Assembly: GCA_933207985.1 (NCBI GenBank)
Contig: OW240920.1
Span: 146,209,034-146,273,033, forward strand
Reading direction: 5' to 3'
Length of the DNA stretch: 64,000 bases
Origin: Pelobates cultripes
Lineage: Eukaryota; Chordata; Amphibia; Anura; Pelobatidae
A program made the position numbers and the translations under genes. A model generated the notes under the pieces. That model did no database searches. It worked only from the letters and a program-made list of their open reading frames with translations, and had not been told where the DNA came from. Each line of letters starts with the position of its first letter. Position 1 is the first letter of the stretch. Shown one piece after another: positions 12,561 to 23,825 of the stretch.

Positions 12561-13745
12561 ACCATCTGTTCTTTTTAACCCATTTGACATCCATACCCGA
12601 TATGAATATGAACATATAATATGTAATATTCTGCAGTATGTACCTGGAATTCCCTGTCAGTGGAAGCAGTAAAGCTACTCCCCTTTCTATATCACCGTTA
12701 GCCTTTACTGCCTATGCTGGAAGGCTATTCTATTATAATTTGTGTTTTGTAGTATTTTAATTTCTTAGTCTAACACCCTCCACCTGCAAAGCTGCCCTAT
12801 TGGTCTAGTGCTTCATGCCGCTTTCGTCCAATTTTTTTAATCCTTCGATATATATTGCAGGTGCTCTGTAGGACTGGGTTTGGAGATTGTAACAAATATT
12901 CCTTTTGATAAGGGGGTTCATACTGCAATGTGAACGGGGACCAGCAGTCTGCTCATCACATTGATGGGTGCTTATGGCTCCCAAGTATGTAAAGAACCCC
13001 AGGTTAGTTTGATACGTATACCTTACTCAGATACAAAGTATTTAACCCCTGCTTGTTATATTATTAGCTTTCCACCCGTCCACACCTTTCATTCTGTCCC
13101 GGTCTCACCTCCAACCTGCGGCTCTATCTCGCTGAATTGCAATAAATACATTTAAAACGTTTGACCTTATTGGAGTTGAATACGTTGAAAGGAGAGCTCT
13201 GCTCACTCTCCCCACAGCAAGGGTATAAGGTTTTAATGCGATGGGCGGCACTGCCCACAGTTTAAATCCACTGGGTGAGAGCGTGTGGGTTTGGACAGTC
13301 CGTTGCAACGGTGATGGAGATCTCGCAAAAATGCTTAACGATAAATAGTCCAGAAAAATGAAAACCTTCTGATTGGTCAGCGCCAGTTGTGATGTCAGCA
13401 GTGTAAATTAAAATGAGATCAGTGTCCTATTTACACAGAGAGCCCCATTCTCGTCCGATCTGAGTGTCTGAGAAACAGTTCATAATGTGAAAAGTTCCAA
13501 AATACTGTATATTTTTTATACATCCGATTTACAAGTTCTTCATCCCTCCTCAAATATTGAAAACACAAAGTGTGGATGTCAGCAGCGAATGAAACACTGT
13601 GCGCGCGGACACCACGCATGGAATCTAGAGAAATATGGAAAAGGAGGAATATATATATATTTATATTTAGGTATCTCTATACGCCAACAATGTGTCACCG
13701 AGGTTCTATTCACAGAAGGCACAAGGATACATGCCCGGTGCTTCA

Positions 13746-13754
13746 TTAGCAAAC
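13746..13754 (-). CDS. lmo4: lmo4 last coding exon (Val-Cys-stop) with the 3' UTR beyond
   Basis: On the minus strand, the acceptor TCTGTTTTTCCCCCAG is followed directly by GTTTGCTAA, which encodes Val, Cys and stop. LMO4 proteins end in DQKVC, so this tiny coding piece completes the protein as expected. The exon continues into the 3' UTR at lower coordinates. Its end is not fixed: an ATTAAA lies at 13237-13232 on the minus strand, but a longer UTR is possible. Confidence 0.9.
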   Translation of the reverse strand, partial: VC

Positions 13755-16700
13755 CTGGGGGAAAAACAGAAGAAAAACAATTTTAGGGAATCAGAATGCA
13801 AATATTCAAAACATACCGATTTATTTAAAAAAATGAGAAATTGAATTCAAAATTTAGTACAAGGTCAATTCAGTTCTCAGTTGGGCTATTTTGGCCTTAA
13901 ATGTTTAATTCCTGGGAATTCTCACATTATTAAATAACTTGTTTTATTAAATAGTGGTTTATAGAGAAAGGGTGGGGGTTAAAAACTAGGCAGGTAAAAG
14001 AGAACATTCATATTTTCATATTTTAGAAGAACAGACGGAGACGTTAAGAGGTTAAAAAGGACTTGACGCATCAAGCTAGCAAATACAGGACAAGTTGTTG
14101 ATTAAAAATATAGTTTTAATCAGTTTTCCAATCAGTATGATGTCACTAGAAGCCCTGTATACAAATGAAGTACCTGCTTTGTGACCATTAATTTAAATAC
14201 CAGACAGGATGGCCACATAACAAATGTCCTGAAGATCTAAATCCGATAATCCATGTTTGTAGATCATTTTGCATTTGTAAGTATAATATAAATATAAAGT
14301 TTAATTTGTGGTCAAAATAAAAGGTGTATCTTAGTTAAATGCCGAATTGGAGTAAATTAAAACTAAAAAGTAAATTTGAAGCATAAAGTGCTGATTTGGT
14401 CAATTCTCCAAGCCATCTATAGTCCGAGCTTTACCGATTTATCAAGAATGTTGAGATTTGGTGTCACTACAATACAGTGATTACTGACTAAACCGTCAGT
14501 TTGAGCACGGAGAGACATACAAAGATACTCACTTTCTGGTCTGGGAGCATGGGGTTACTCTGTAGCGGGTTACTCTGTAAGGGGTTTAAGTGACCATTTA
14601 GAAGAGCCGTGGGCCTGTCGTGTTCACAGAAGATGGTTCCGTTGATATAATGAAACCGGTCACCTGGTACCAATCGGTTCCTGCACGTGGCACACGTGAA
14701 ACACTGGGGGGAGAAGATAAGACACCACAGTAAGAACGTACCCTGCTATTAGTACACCTCCTTCATTCTACACCCCAAAAATAGAGATCTACAGCGTGGC
14801 TCACTATCAGGGTTATTCACTACCGTGCGAATACCAGGAATCCATAGTGAATTCACATCTCAAATTTCTTGTATGTCAAATGTCAAACAAAAAGAACCAA
14901 AATGAAAACACACCTGGTTTGACGGATGTTTTCAATGAGTCTGTTTGATCTAATATTTAAAATTCCACCACTTCACACTTTATTGAATAGCCCTTTGGGT
15001 AGATTTCTGATCATATAAGATCGTTATAGTAACTATTCTAAAACATTAGGTTTAAAGTTGGAGTTGGAAGAAAAGTGGACTGTAAACGTGATCTTTCATT
15101 TTTATACCTAATGAAAACAATGTTTGCAAATGGAAATAGTGCGCTAAGTTTAAAATATATTGTGGATTTTATCCCCCTGCTAGTCTGCCTGTTGCCATTG
15201 AATGAGGGTCTCTAAGCAGTGCATATCAGACTGCTGCCACTGATCTAAACAGTTAGACAGACTGACTGCTGTATGTAGACTCAAGGAACTGCTCAGCTCA
15301 CACTGGAGGGGGGCAATTAACCAAAAAAACCCAATATATTTTACACTAAAGGGATACGGACATTACAATGTAGAAAAAAAATTATAAAGGTCCCAATAGT
15401 GTACCTGAAGATAGAGTTCAAAACACAGCTAAAAGGTTAACTCTCAACTGAAAAGGGGACTCCACTAAAAAATCCCTATAAGTGCAATAGACAAAAAATA
15501 TTGGATGAATAATCCAATATGTATTCAGGAGTAGTGTATACCTTTAAATATGAACTAGCATTTAAGAATGTTAAAACAGTATGATATGATTTGGAATAGC
15601 ATATAAATAAAAAGCATATATAAAACAAGTGATATGAATATGCTCTTGCAATAAATCCAATAGTCAGACAAAATGTTCTTGTATTGATACAATTGTATCA
15701 TTTAGAGTGAGAGTTCATAACAGTCCGTAAATAATGTTAGCTGCTTCAGCTTTTACCAGTTATAAACGAACTGGAATAATGGATGCTGAATTAGCTGATT
15801 ACAATGTAACTGCTGTCTGTAGAATACCGTATTTTCCGGCGTATAAGACGACTTTTTAACCCAGGAAAATCTTTTCAAAAGTCAGGGGTCGTCTTATACG
15901 CCGGGTGTCGTCTTATAGGGTGGGCCTAGGCAGCTGCCCCTCTAATGCTGCAGCCGCCTGAGCGCTCTATATAGAGCCTCAAGCGGCTGCAACACTGCCT
16001 CTCTCCTCACCTCCCCTGTAGCGTGGCCGAGCTCCTTTCTGGTCTGTGGTGCACGGCCGGATTGACTGGAAGTGCACACTTAGTGTGCACTTTCTGTCAG
16101 TCCGGCCGGGTACAGGAAACAAAAGTGGATGGGAGAGGAGCTCAGCCACTCTACAGGGGAGGTGAGGAGAACAAATGGGGGAATAAGGAGACTACGGGAG
16201 GAATAAGGAGAATACTGAGGTGGGGATAAGGAGAATACGGGGATAAGGAGAATACAGAGAGGGGGGATAAGGAGAATACAGAGGAAGGGAAGGAGAATAT
16301 ACAGGGGATAAGGAGGGGGAGATAAGGAGAATACGGGGATAAGGAGAATACAGGGGATAAGGAGAATATAGAGGGGGTAAGGAGAATACAGGGGGATAAG
16401 GAGAATACAGAGGGGGATAAGGAGAATACAGGGTGGGGGATAAGGAGAATACACGGGGGGAGTAAAGAACACAGAACACGGGGGGGAGTAAGGAGAACAC
16501 AGGGGGGGTAAGGAGAACAGGGGGGGTAAGGAGAACACAGGAGGGGAGTAAGGAGAACACAAGGAGGGGGGAGTAAGGAGAACACAGGAGGGGGGCGGAA
16601 GGAGAACATGGGGGTAAGGAGAACACAGGGGTAAGGAGAACACAGGGGGGGGAGTAAGGAGAACACGGGGAGTAAGGAGAACACGGGGAGTAAGGAGAAC

Positions 16701-19700
16701 ACGGGGGGGAGGAGTAAGGAGAACACAGGGAGAGGGGGGAGTAAGGAGAACACAGGGAGAGGGGGGGGTGAGTAAGGAGGACTCAGTTTTTTTGTTTTTA
16801 TTTGGTGTGCGTTGGAAGAGGGGTAGTCTTATACGGTGAGTATATCCCAAACTCTATATTTTAACTGGAAAAGTTGGGGGTCGTCTTATACGCCGGAAAA
16901 TTCGGTACTCAGGGAACACAGCAGCTCACACTGGAGGGGGTAATTAACCAAACCCCCCAATATCTTTTACACTAAAGGGATACGGACATTACAATGTAAC
17001 TGCTGTCTGTAGAATACTCAGGGAATACAGCAGCTCACACTGGAAGGGGGTAATTAACCAAAAACCCCCAATATCTTTTACACTAATGGGATACGGACAT
17101 TACAATGTAACTGCTGTCCATTATAAATTATCCAGTTTTGAGATCTATCTCCTGTATGTGCCATTTGTGGTAACATTTCATTTATAGTGTGCTCTCACCA
17201 TTTTTACTGTACCCCAAACATCACTGCTGGCAAAGAACTGTTCTGTGTTTGTTCTATGGAATTCTAAGGATTTATTGACATTTATTAATAATAAGAACCC
17301 ATTTAAAAGATTCCTTAATATATTAAAATGCTATGGCGTGTGTCACGCTGGTGGAGGACTGGAGATGTGGTAGTGGGCTGGAGATGTACTGGTGGTGGGA
17401 TGGAGATGTAATAGTGGCGGACTGGAGATGTAGTGGTGTCGGGCTGGAGATGTAGTAGTGTCGGGCTGGAGATGTAATGGTGGTGGGCTACAAATGTAGT
17501 AGTGGCGGGCTGGAAATGTAGTGCTGTTGGGCTGGAGATGTAGTAGTCGTAGGCTGGAGATGTAGTAGTGGTGGGCTGGAGATGTAGTAGTGGCGGGCTG
17601 GAAACTTAGTGTTGTTGGGCTTGAGATGTAGTGTTGCTGGGCTTGAGATGTAGTAGTAGGGGACTGGAGATGAAGTGGTGGTGGGCTGGAGATGTAGTGA
17701 TGTAGTGGTGGTGGGCTGGAGATGTAGTAGTGGTGGGCTGGAGATGTAGTAGTGGCGGGCTGGACATGTATTGTTGTTGGGCTGGAGATGTAGTAGTAGG
17801 GGACTGGAGATGAAGTGGTGGTGGGCTGGAGATGTAGTGGTGGTGGTCTGGAGATGTAGTAGTGGTGGGCTGGAGATGTAGTAGTGGCGGGCTGGAGATG
17901 AAGTGTTGGCGTGCTGGAGATTTAACGCTGTTTGCTCCGTTACTTTACAAAGTGCTGTGTGATTTTACCCAGTTTGGACAATGACTGACTGGCATATCTT
18001 ACCTTCAAGTGGTATACGCTGCCCTGTGCCCTCATCACCATCTCACTGGCTGGTATTGACTGCCCACATGCACTGCACGCCCCGCTGCTCCCAAACAACC
18101 TGCAACACAACAGAGACAGAGCAATTAGTTAAAGCAATACGGCAGATTCACCAAACATTAAACCGGGACCAGAGAGGCATTTAATGTATAACTAATACCA
18201 GCAGCTCTCTAACACAGAGACAGAACCTGTTGGGAAACGCATTGCTAACATCAAGAAATCCTTTACAAAAGGAGTCATAGATACATGGAAAGGACTTCCA
18301 GAGGAGTTGGTAGATATTACCAATTAATATCAATTTGATATCGGCTTAAAGCGCAAGTTAAGAAAACCGTATGGGCCAATAACAACAGGACTAATGGAAA
18401 AAGTATACCTAATTATAAAGCAACAACATATGCTGTAGAGTTGTATGACTGTATATAAAGAGGGGTTTATTAACTAAACCGATTGAAGTGAATTCAAAAT
18501 TTATCCCAAAACAGCTCATTTGAAAGTTAAACTTTAGTGACTATTTTGCTATTTTAGTGTGAATTTTCCAATTCAGTTTTAATTCTCTATAATGTGGTGT
18601 TCAGTGAATAAAGGGTTAAGTGTGTGAGCGCAGGCCTGCGGAGGCCACGGCGATGTTAACTGCGCGATTCCCCTGTGAATACTGTAGTATCAGAGCGCCC
18701 AATCTATTGATTAATGTGGGTTGATTGAACCATTGCCTGACCCCAGACTCTCCGTCCTACAACAGTAACTATGTTTTAATTAGACGTCCAACATCTGAAC
18801 GACCAGAAGGGAAATGTCTCCTCTAACCTCAGGAATCACTTTATCGTACAGCAATTTAACGCCGCCATTATACGCGCAGATCATGATTTTCCCAGTCACA
18901 AGAATTACACATTCAGTCACATTTCTGCAGGTCTGTTTAATCCCAATAGCGCAGAATTAGGGCATCAGAGGGTCTCAGAGGGTTTTAATAGCTTATTAGA
19001 GTTACAAAACGTCACCCTAGTACAGTCACACACCCCAAGCTTTGATGAAAGCCCTCTGTGTGGAGTGCTCTCACACCTTCCATGGTCTGAACAACTCAAA
19101 TAAACAAACAAATTGGGCAGAGAGAACTTTAGGGGACATACCACGTTCCTCCATTTGGTTGGTAGATAGATAGCAATAATCCCAGATGTTCGTGCCAAAC
19201 ATCTGAGATGCGAGGATTAGTGATCACTGCCCTGGTGGAACGCAAGGATGAAGACGTGTGTGCAAACACGCTCCTGCAAATCACGGTGCACTCTGCGCAC
19301 TGGGACACAACGCTTCCCAATTTAAACCACTGGAAACACGTGGGACAGTTTAGCAAACAGATGTGACTGTGTGCTGGGGACAGTGAATGAAATTTACACA
19401 GAAGCTTCCTCTCCCCCTTCTCACTTTAAAAGGAAAAAAAAAAAAAAACCTTCTATTAAATGAGCTGCTCTTTTTATTAAATGCTTTCTCTGCGTCTCCT
19501 TGAAAATCTCGTCTGAATCGACCATGTAATTGATGTGAGTTTGTCTTTAATATCCTGTCTCTGGCTCTTTGACACAATCCTAGCACAGCCGCCAAACTGC
19601 GGCCCAATCTAATAAAAGGTTCCCCGTAATGAATTTTCGATCTTAATTTAAACAGTAATTTAAGCGGGGAGAGGGAGGGAGGGCTGGACAAGAAAGCCCT

Positions 19701-22700
19701 GTTATTTCTTCCAATTTAAATTTGTCTTTGAGAGAAAGGAGAGTCGTGGGGGAAGGGGCAGTCATAGAATAATAGGTCCGTTAGCCAGGGAAAGCTGTAA
19801 AGGTACCCAGTAAACCCATGCCGTTACTTTATAACAAGTCAGAAAGCACGTTAATTACCAGATCACATGTTGATGGCATTTTATGGCTGACTCACAACTG
19901 CTACAATATCACAAGATGGCTTTACTTCCTAATGTGCACAGCGTCTACACCCAAACTCAGCCACCTACAGCATCTACACCCAAACTCAGCCGCCCACAGC
20001 GTCTACACCCGAACTCAGCCACCTACAGCGTCTACATCCAAACTCTGCCGCCCACAGCGTCTACACCCAAACTCAGCCGCCTACAGCGTCTACACCCAAA
20101 CTCAGCCACCTACAGCGTCTACACCCAAACTCAGCCGCCCACAGCATCTACACCCAAACTCAGCCGCCCACAGCGTCTACACCCAAACTCAGCCACCTAC
20201 AGCGTCTACACCCAAACTCAGCCACCTACAGCGTCTACACCCAAACTCAGCCACCTACAGCGTCTACACCCAAACTCAGCCGCCCACAGCCTCTACACCT
20301 GAACTCAGCCACCCACAGCCTCTACACCCGAACTCAGCCACCCACAGCCAGACACCTGAACTCAGCCGCCCACAGCGTCTACACCCAAACTCAGCCACCT
20401 ACAGCGTCTACACCCAAACTCAGCCGCCCACAGCGTCTACACCCAAACTCAGCCGCCCACAGCCTCTACACCCAAACTCAGCCACCCACAGCCTCTACAC
20501 CCGAACTCAGCCACCCACAGCCAGACACCTGAACTCAGCCGCCCACAGCGTCTACACCTGAACTCAGCCGCCCACAGCGTCTACACCCGAACTCAGCCGC
20601 CCACGGCGTCTGCACCGGAACCAAACCGACCACAGCGTCTACACGGGAACTAAGCACAGCCTCTACACCTGAACTCAGCTGACCACAGCCTCTAAACCTG
20701 AACTGAGCACAGTCTCAACCTACCCACAGCCTTCCCCTACATGTGGATAAGTTAGGGGTATTATGTGGCAGTGAAGCTGCAAAATAAGGTAAAACATTCA
20801 GTTCTGTATAAAGAGCAATTCTGGGACAACATTCTAAAACATTCCGTAGGTTGCTATGGCGACTGCTCCACTTTTAGAACTTTGCACCAGAATTACTCCT
20901 TTTCAAAAGAACCTTTCTTTATGCCGTGTACCCCTGGTAGTTTTTTAGATTTTTGTTGTTTTTGCAAAGAATTTGATGTGGAAGAGGTTCAATCTTTATG
21001 TAAATAGGAATCCACACTTTATCCCCAGTTAAACCACGCTCCGGTTCTAAGGGGACGACTTTAAGAAATCACTGGATCTATAAAAAGGCGACTTGTAATG
21101 AATGCGATTATCATGTAAAAGGAATTCTGTGGGTGTATGTTCCGGATTCAGGGAGGGGAAGGAGAGAGTTTCCTAATGTATTTATTATAGTTTGAGCGGA
21201 AGGCAGGGCACTGCGTGAATTTATATAGGCCATCCAATAATGCAATGTGGGCCTGGCTCATTCTGCTAAGCGGCATTTTATGGAAATGAAAAGTCATTGC
21301 ACAGCCACAATAACGCATTCATGTTCTTAAAGGAATTCGAGAAACAGACTGAGAAAGGGTTAATAGGCATGGCCCATGGGGGACAGGAGAGCTTGGTAGA
21401 TTTGGAGAGCCCCCCTCCCCCAGTGTGAAACAGAATTGAACCTAATAGAAAATAACAGGGACTTAATTGGTGCCATATGTTTCAATAACGCCAACGGGGA
21501 GCTTCACCTGCCAAGGGGGCCGCTCGCTTGTGAGAGCGTTAATATCTGAATACGCTTTGTGTTAGTTTGCAGGGGATTTGAGGTTCTCTCTTCGCTCCTG
21601 GGTGAGGCCTAGCGGGGCCTAGCAAGGTTCAGTGGTAAAGCTCCAATCTCATCAGAAAGTGCGTTGGAAGGAAACGCGATGAATAAACACTGTTTGTACG
21701 TCCGCACGCTGTGCATGTTCAGGTCTGGGACCCAAACCGGCTTCCTGAATCCCTGGGACGCAGACTGTAAACATTTACACAACACACATTCTGCTGTAAC
21801 GCGACCAAACTCCCCAAATTCCACCATTTACTCATTACTGAACCATACAAAGCCAAAAGAAATTCGCTTAAAGTCCAGCAGTCTATATAAATACACAAGT
21901 ATTATTTGATTTACTTTCCACTCAGTGATGGTACGTTCCTCGCCCTCTCTCCTTCCACCATGTTTTCACTTACATGAACTATAACAGCAAGCAAACACGC
22001 TCCAGTCTGCGCCCTCTAGTGTCTGTGTTCAGCAAACCAGCACACACAGCGCAGACACTTTATTCACTAAACACCAAAAGGGAGTGAATTGAACATGTCT
22101 GGGTTAAAAAAGCCATCCTGTGATTATAGCTGTGTGGATGTATTTTACCTAATTAGCTCTTTTCGCTGAAATCTTAATTTGTGTTGGAATTCACTACAAT
22201 TGATTGTTTAGTAAATACGCCGCAGTGTGTAGGTAGGTCGCAGAGCTTTGGGTGTCTGTCTAGACTAGTAAAAGGCGGTGGGTCTATAGAATACTCAGAC
22301 AGACGCCGTTACAATGGCCGCCACACTCGGTGATATAGTTTCAATGTAATTATTTAATATTGCTCCATCTAAGCACACATTTAGCAGGAGGTGGCCGGTA
22401 AAAGGGGATATAACACTGGCCAAATGCATTTTGCTGCTGAATTAGCACTTTTTCGGCAGTAGAGCTGACAGTGTCAAAGACTCAAATCGCTTGATTTTTT
22501 CTGAGCCCTGATCAGTGGCTAACCGGCTAGCGTCAGATTACAGCCAATCAGATCTCCCCCACAGGGAGCAATGTTTTGATTGGACCTGTATTTAGCTGCA
22601 CGTACTGTTTGAAATTAATAGAATAGACGCTCTTTCAAGGTAATTTGTAACTTCGCTCTAACTGGATGGGACACAATGAGATTTCATCAGTCACCAGGTT

Positions 22701-23074
22701 CTTCACTAAAGTGTCAATTGTTTGGAGTTCAAAGTGAAATCAAACTGAATATAAATATGTATCTAATAATAATGGGGCTAGCTGGGGTCTGTAGGACATT
22801 GCCGTAAGGAATGAGCCATGACCAGTTGTGCTTACCGTATGTAGTCGTTCCGGCACAGGATCATGCCACTTTTGGTGTAACAGGAAGTGCCAATCTCACC
22901 GAGCTGGGCCTGGCAGCACGAACACTTTAGGCAGCGGGTATGCCAATATCGTTCCATGGAGTAGAGAAGGAATCGGTCGGCGATCTTCCCCCCGCAGCCT
23001 GCGCAGGCTTTGGGGGGTGAACCGTTGCTGCTTACTGCCGTGGTGGTGGATTCGGAGGTTCGGTTATTAACCAT
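13746..23074 (-). CDS. lmo4: lmo4 spliced coding sequence: join of 23074-22836, 18099-18003, 14703-14533, 13754-13746
   Basis: This is a LIM-only transcriptional cofactor. Known LMO4 proteins lack a DNA-binding domain and act in the nucleus by bridging LDB1 and other partners through their LIM domains. The four coding segments total 513 nt plus a stop, giving 171 residues (human LMO4 has 165). LIM1 ligands are C24, C27, H45, C48, C51, C54, C74 and D77. LIM2 ligands are C88, C91, H110, C113, C116, C119, C138 and D141, so both domains are complete. All splice sites are GT-AG with consistent phases (2, 0, 0). The start is MVNNRTSESTTTAVSS. The body matches LMO4 by family recognition (AGCGGKIADRFLLYS, SCYTKSGMILCRNDYIR). 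The N-terminus and the duplicated LQSN near the C-terminus resemble the amphibian lmo4.2 form as I remember it. Confidence 0.96.
14533..14703 (-). CDS. lmo4: lmo4 third coding exon (rest of LIM2 and C-terminal tail)
   Basis: The acceptor is TTCTCCCCCCAG and the donor is AAA|GTGAGT on the minus strand. The 171-nt exon encodes 57 residues beginning CFTCATCRNRLVPGDRFHYI and ending MLPDQK. It contains the remaining LIM2 ligands (C113, C116, C119, C138, D141). The tail carries a short duplication, LQSNPLQSNP, compared with the single copy I recall in mammalian LMO4. Confidence 0.97.
15373..15797. mobile_element. Inserted 425-bp sequence with an 11-bp flanking repeat
   Basis: It is bounded by direct repeats ATTACAATGTA at 15362-15372 and 15798-15808, and it interrupts a 109-bp tandem unit at that point. 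It is AT-rich with no ORF and no clear terminal inverted repeats. The element class is unknown. The repeat length would fit target-primed retrotransposition, but there is no convincing 3' tail. Confidence 0.5.
15827..16905. mobile_element. TA-flanked inverted-repeat DNA element, nonautonomous
   Basis: The left terminus CCGTATTTTCCGGCGTATAA and the right terminus TTATACGCCGGAAAATTCGG are inverted copies with one difference, extending over about 24 bp. TA lies immediately outside both ends (15825-15826 and 16906-16907). The uninterrupted sequence GAATACTCAGGGAA is present in the next tandem copy at about 17012, giving the empty site and confirming a TA duplication. That is the target preference of Tc1/mariner-type elements. 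No transposase is present; the interior is mainly a purine-rich minisatellite. Confidence 0.82.
16180..16790 (+). repeat. Purine-rich minisatellite inside the TA-flanked element
   Basis: Units of about 18-22 bp such as GGGGATAAGGAGAATACAG change along the array into GGGGAGTAAGGAGAACACAG. The array is almost free of pyrimidines on the plus strand, a strong purine/pyrimidine strand asymmetry. The long Pro/Ser/Leu minus-strand ORFs are artefacts. The G runs and purine bias could allow quadruplex or triplex structures; that is an inference from composition. Confidence 0.92.
17355..17935 (+). repeat. 22-bp minisatellite next to lmo4 exon 3
   Basis: Degenerate units of about 22 bp, for example GGAGATGTAGTAGTGGCGGG, repeat about 25 times. 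The array ends some 70 bp from the donor of the 97-nt lmo4 exon, on the downstream side in the gene's direction. It has no coding content. Confidence 0.93.
18003..18099 (-). CDS. lmo4: lmo4 second coding exon (start of LIM2)
   Basis: This 97-nt exon has acceptor TTGTGTTGCAG and donor AAG|GTAAGA on the minus strand. Joined to the two bases CG of the preceding exon it reads RLFGSSGACSACGQSIPASE and then MVMRAQGSVYHLK. It supplies the first three LIM2 ligands (C88, C91, H110). The exon is too short to stand out as an ORF on either strand. Confidence 0.96.
18235..18420 (+). mobile_element. Diverged LINE 3' end fragment
   Basis: The plus strand reads approximately KSFTKGVIDTWKGLPEELVD before a stop. 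This resembles the RVVDAWNSLPAEVV segment typical of the C-terminus of CR1/L2-like LINE reverse transcriptases, seen better preserved at 52.7 kb. The tail is more diverged and the 5' part is missing. It lies in the lmo4 intron. Confidence 0.45.
18425..19930. other. lmo4: Intronic unique sequence, possible conserved noncoding DNA
   Basis: No exon or repeat array is visible. The part at about 19480-19680 is unique, has balanced composition and contains homeodomain-type ATTA/TTAAT motifs. It looks like the single-copy sequence usually conserved around developmental regulators. This is an impression from composition only. Confidence 0.35.
19935..20700 (+). repeat. 29-bp minisatellite
   Basis: The unit is 29 bp, ACAGCGTCTACACCCAAACT plus CAGCCGCCC, with variants CACCTA and CCTCTA; the period is confirmed between 20054 and 20083. 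It degrades towards 20600-20700. Because no frame contains a stop, the array stays open even though 29 is not divisible by three. The 247-codon ORF cycles through frames and is not a gene. Confidence 0.95.
20700..22830. other. lmo4: Intronic unique sequence
   Basis: I find no array, exon or clear transposon. The segment at about 21220-21400 (around TTTTATGGAAATGAAAAGTC) has the look of conserved single-copy noncoding DNA, but I cannot test this here. Confidence 0.35.
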
Positions 23075-23081
23075 TCCTGAT
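22836..23081 (-). CDS. lmo4: lmo4 first coding exon (start codon and LIM1)
   Basis: A pyrimidine-rich acceptor (CTCTGTCTTCTTCCAG on the minus strand) precedes the exon at 23082. Seven UTR bases follow, then the ATG at 23074, with purine A at -3 (AGGAATGG) and G at +4. The exon encodes residues 1-79 and two bases of Arg80, covering a Ser/Thr-rich N-terminus and all of LIM1. The donor is CG|GTAAGC, with the exon ending at 22836. An overlapping plus-strand ORF of the same length is a shadow. Confidence 0.97.
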
Positions 23082-23825
23082 CTGGAAGAAGACAGAGGAA
23101 CAACATTAGCATCTCTGGTGGGAAAAAACGATCCACAATCTTTATAGTAGGCAGCATCGACCCTACAAAAACCCTCTGGCCCTCCAGCTGTAGTGGATTC
23201 TCTGTCTCATTAGAAGTAACCAGCTGGGATTATGGGAAACATAGTCCAGAACAGGGGAAATCTGGGGGTTAGCCATCAATGCTATAACTTCACTCCCAAC
23301 TCTTAACTAGGAGCAATGCTTCTACACAACACTCAGGTACCTGGACACACCTGAGTACAAGCAGGTATTAGAGAGGTTTCCATGATTCCAGTAATGAGTG
23401 TGTGGGGGGGATTATTGATCTCATATTGTGACACAATGTTTAAACTGGTACAATAAGAACTGATACAGATATACAGCACCCCCTCAATGTGGAGTTACTG
23501 AGGGGTAAATTTGGGGTTACTAAATGCTATGTGCGGGGTCGATTACTGTGTTAGAGGGGGGGAAGCATTCTGAGTTTAACGGGATAGTCACCCATTTTTG
23601 GAGAGACATACTGTGGGCAGAACTCCTTACACTGCCAGGCAGTGGCTGGAAATGGCTTTGAAGCCGCAATGCTCAGACGCTCTCATTGCTCAGTGTGTGA
23701 GAAAACATAATACGTGATTAAAAGGAGCACTTTGTTCAAGCACCAGAAAATAGCTTATTACAGACGAGAGTTCCCCAGAGAGCAGAGCTAATCACCCCTT
23801 CAACAGATCCAACAGCCTAATCCCT

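Larger units (their letters stand above)
15250..17113. repeat. 109-bp tandem repeat (three copies) broken by two insertions
   Basis: A unit containing CAGCTCACACTGGAGGGGG, then ATACGGACATTACAATGTAA and CTGCTGTCTGTAGAATACTC, occurs at about 15295, 16925 and 17034. The last two copies are exactly 109 bp apart. The first copy stops at ATTACAATGTA (15362-15372). Its continuation resumes at the same 11 bases at 15798-15808, so about 425 bp were inserted between. That continuation is cut again at GAATA by the TA-flanked element at 15827. All of this is inside an lmo4 intron. Confidence 0.8.

Noticed and set aside
16080..16850. Proline-rich protein on the minus strand
   Set aside because: It is the complement of the purine-rich minisatellite inside a transposon.
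22828..23070. 80-codon plus-strand ORF over the first lmo4 coding exon
   Set aside because: It is the antisense shadow of a recognisable LIM-domain exon with proper splice sites on the minus strand.
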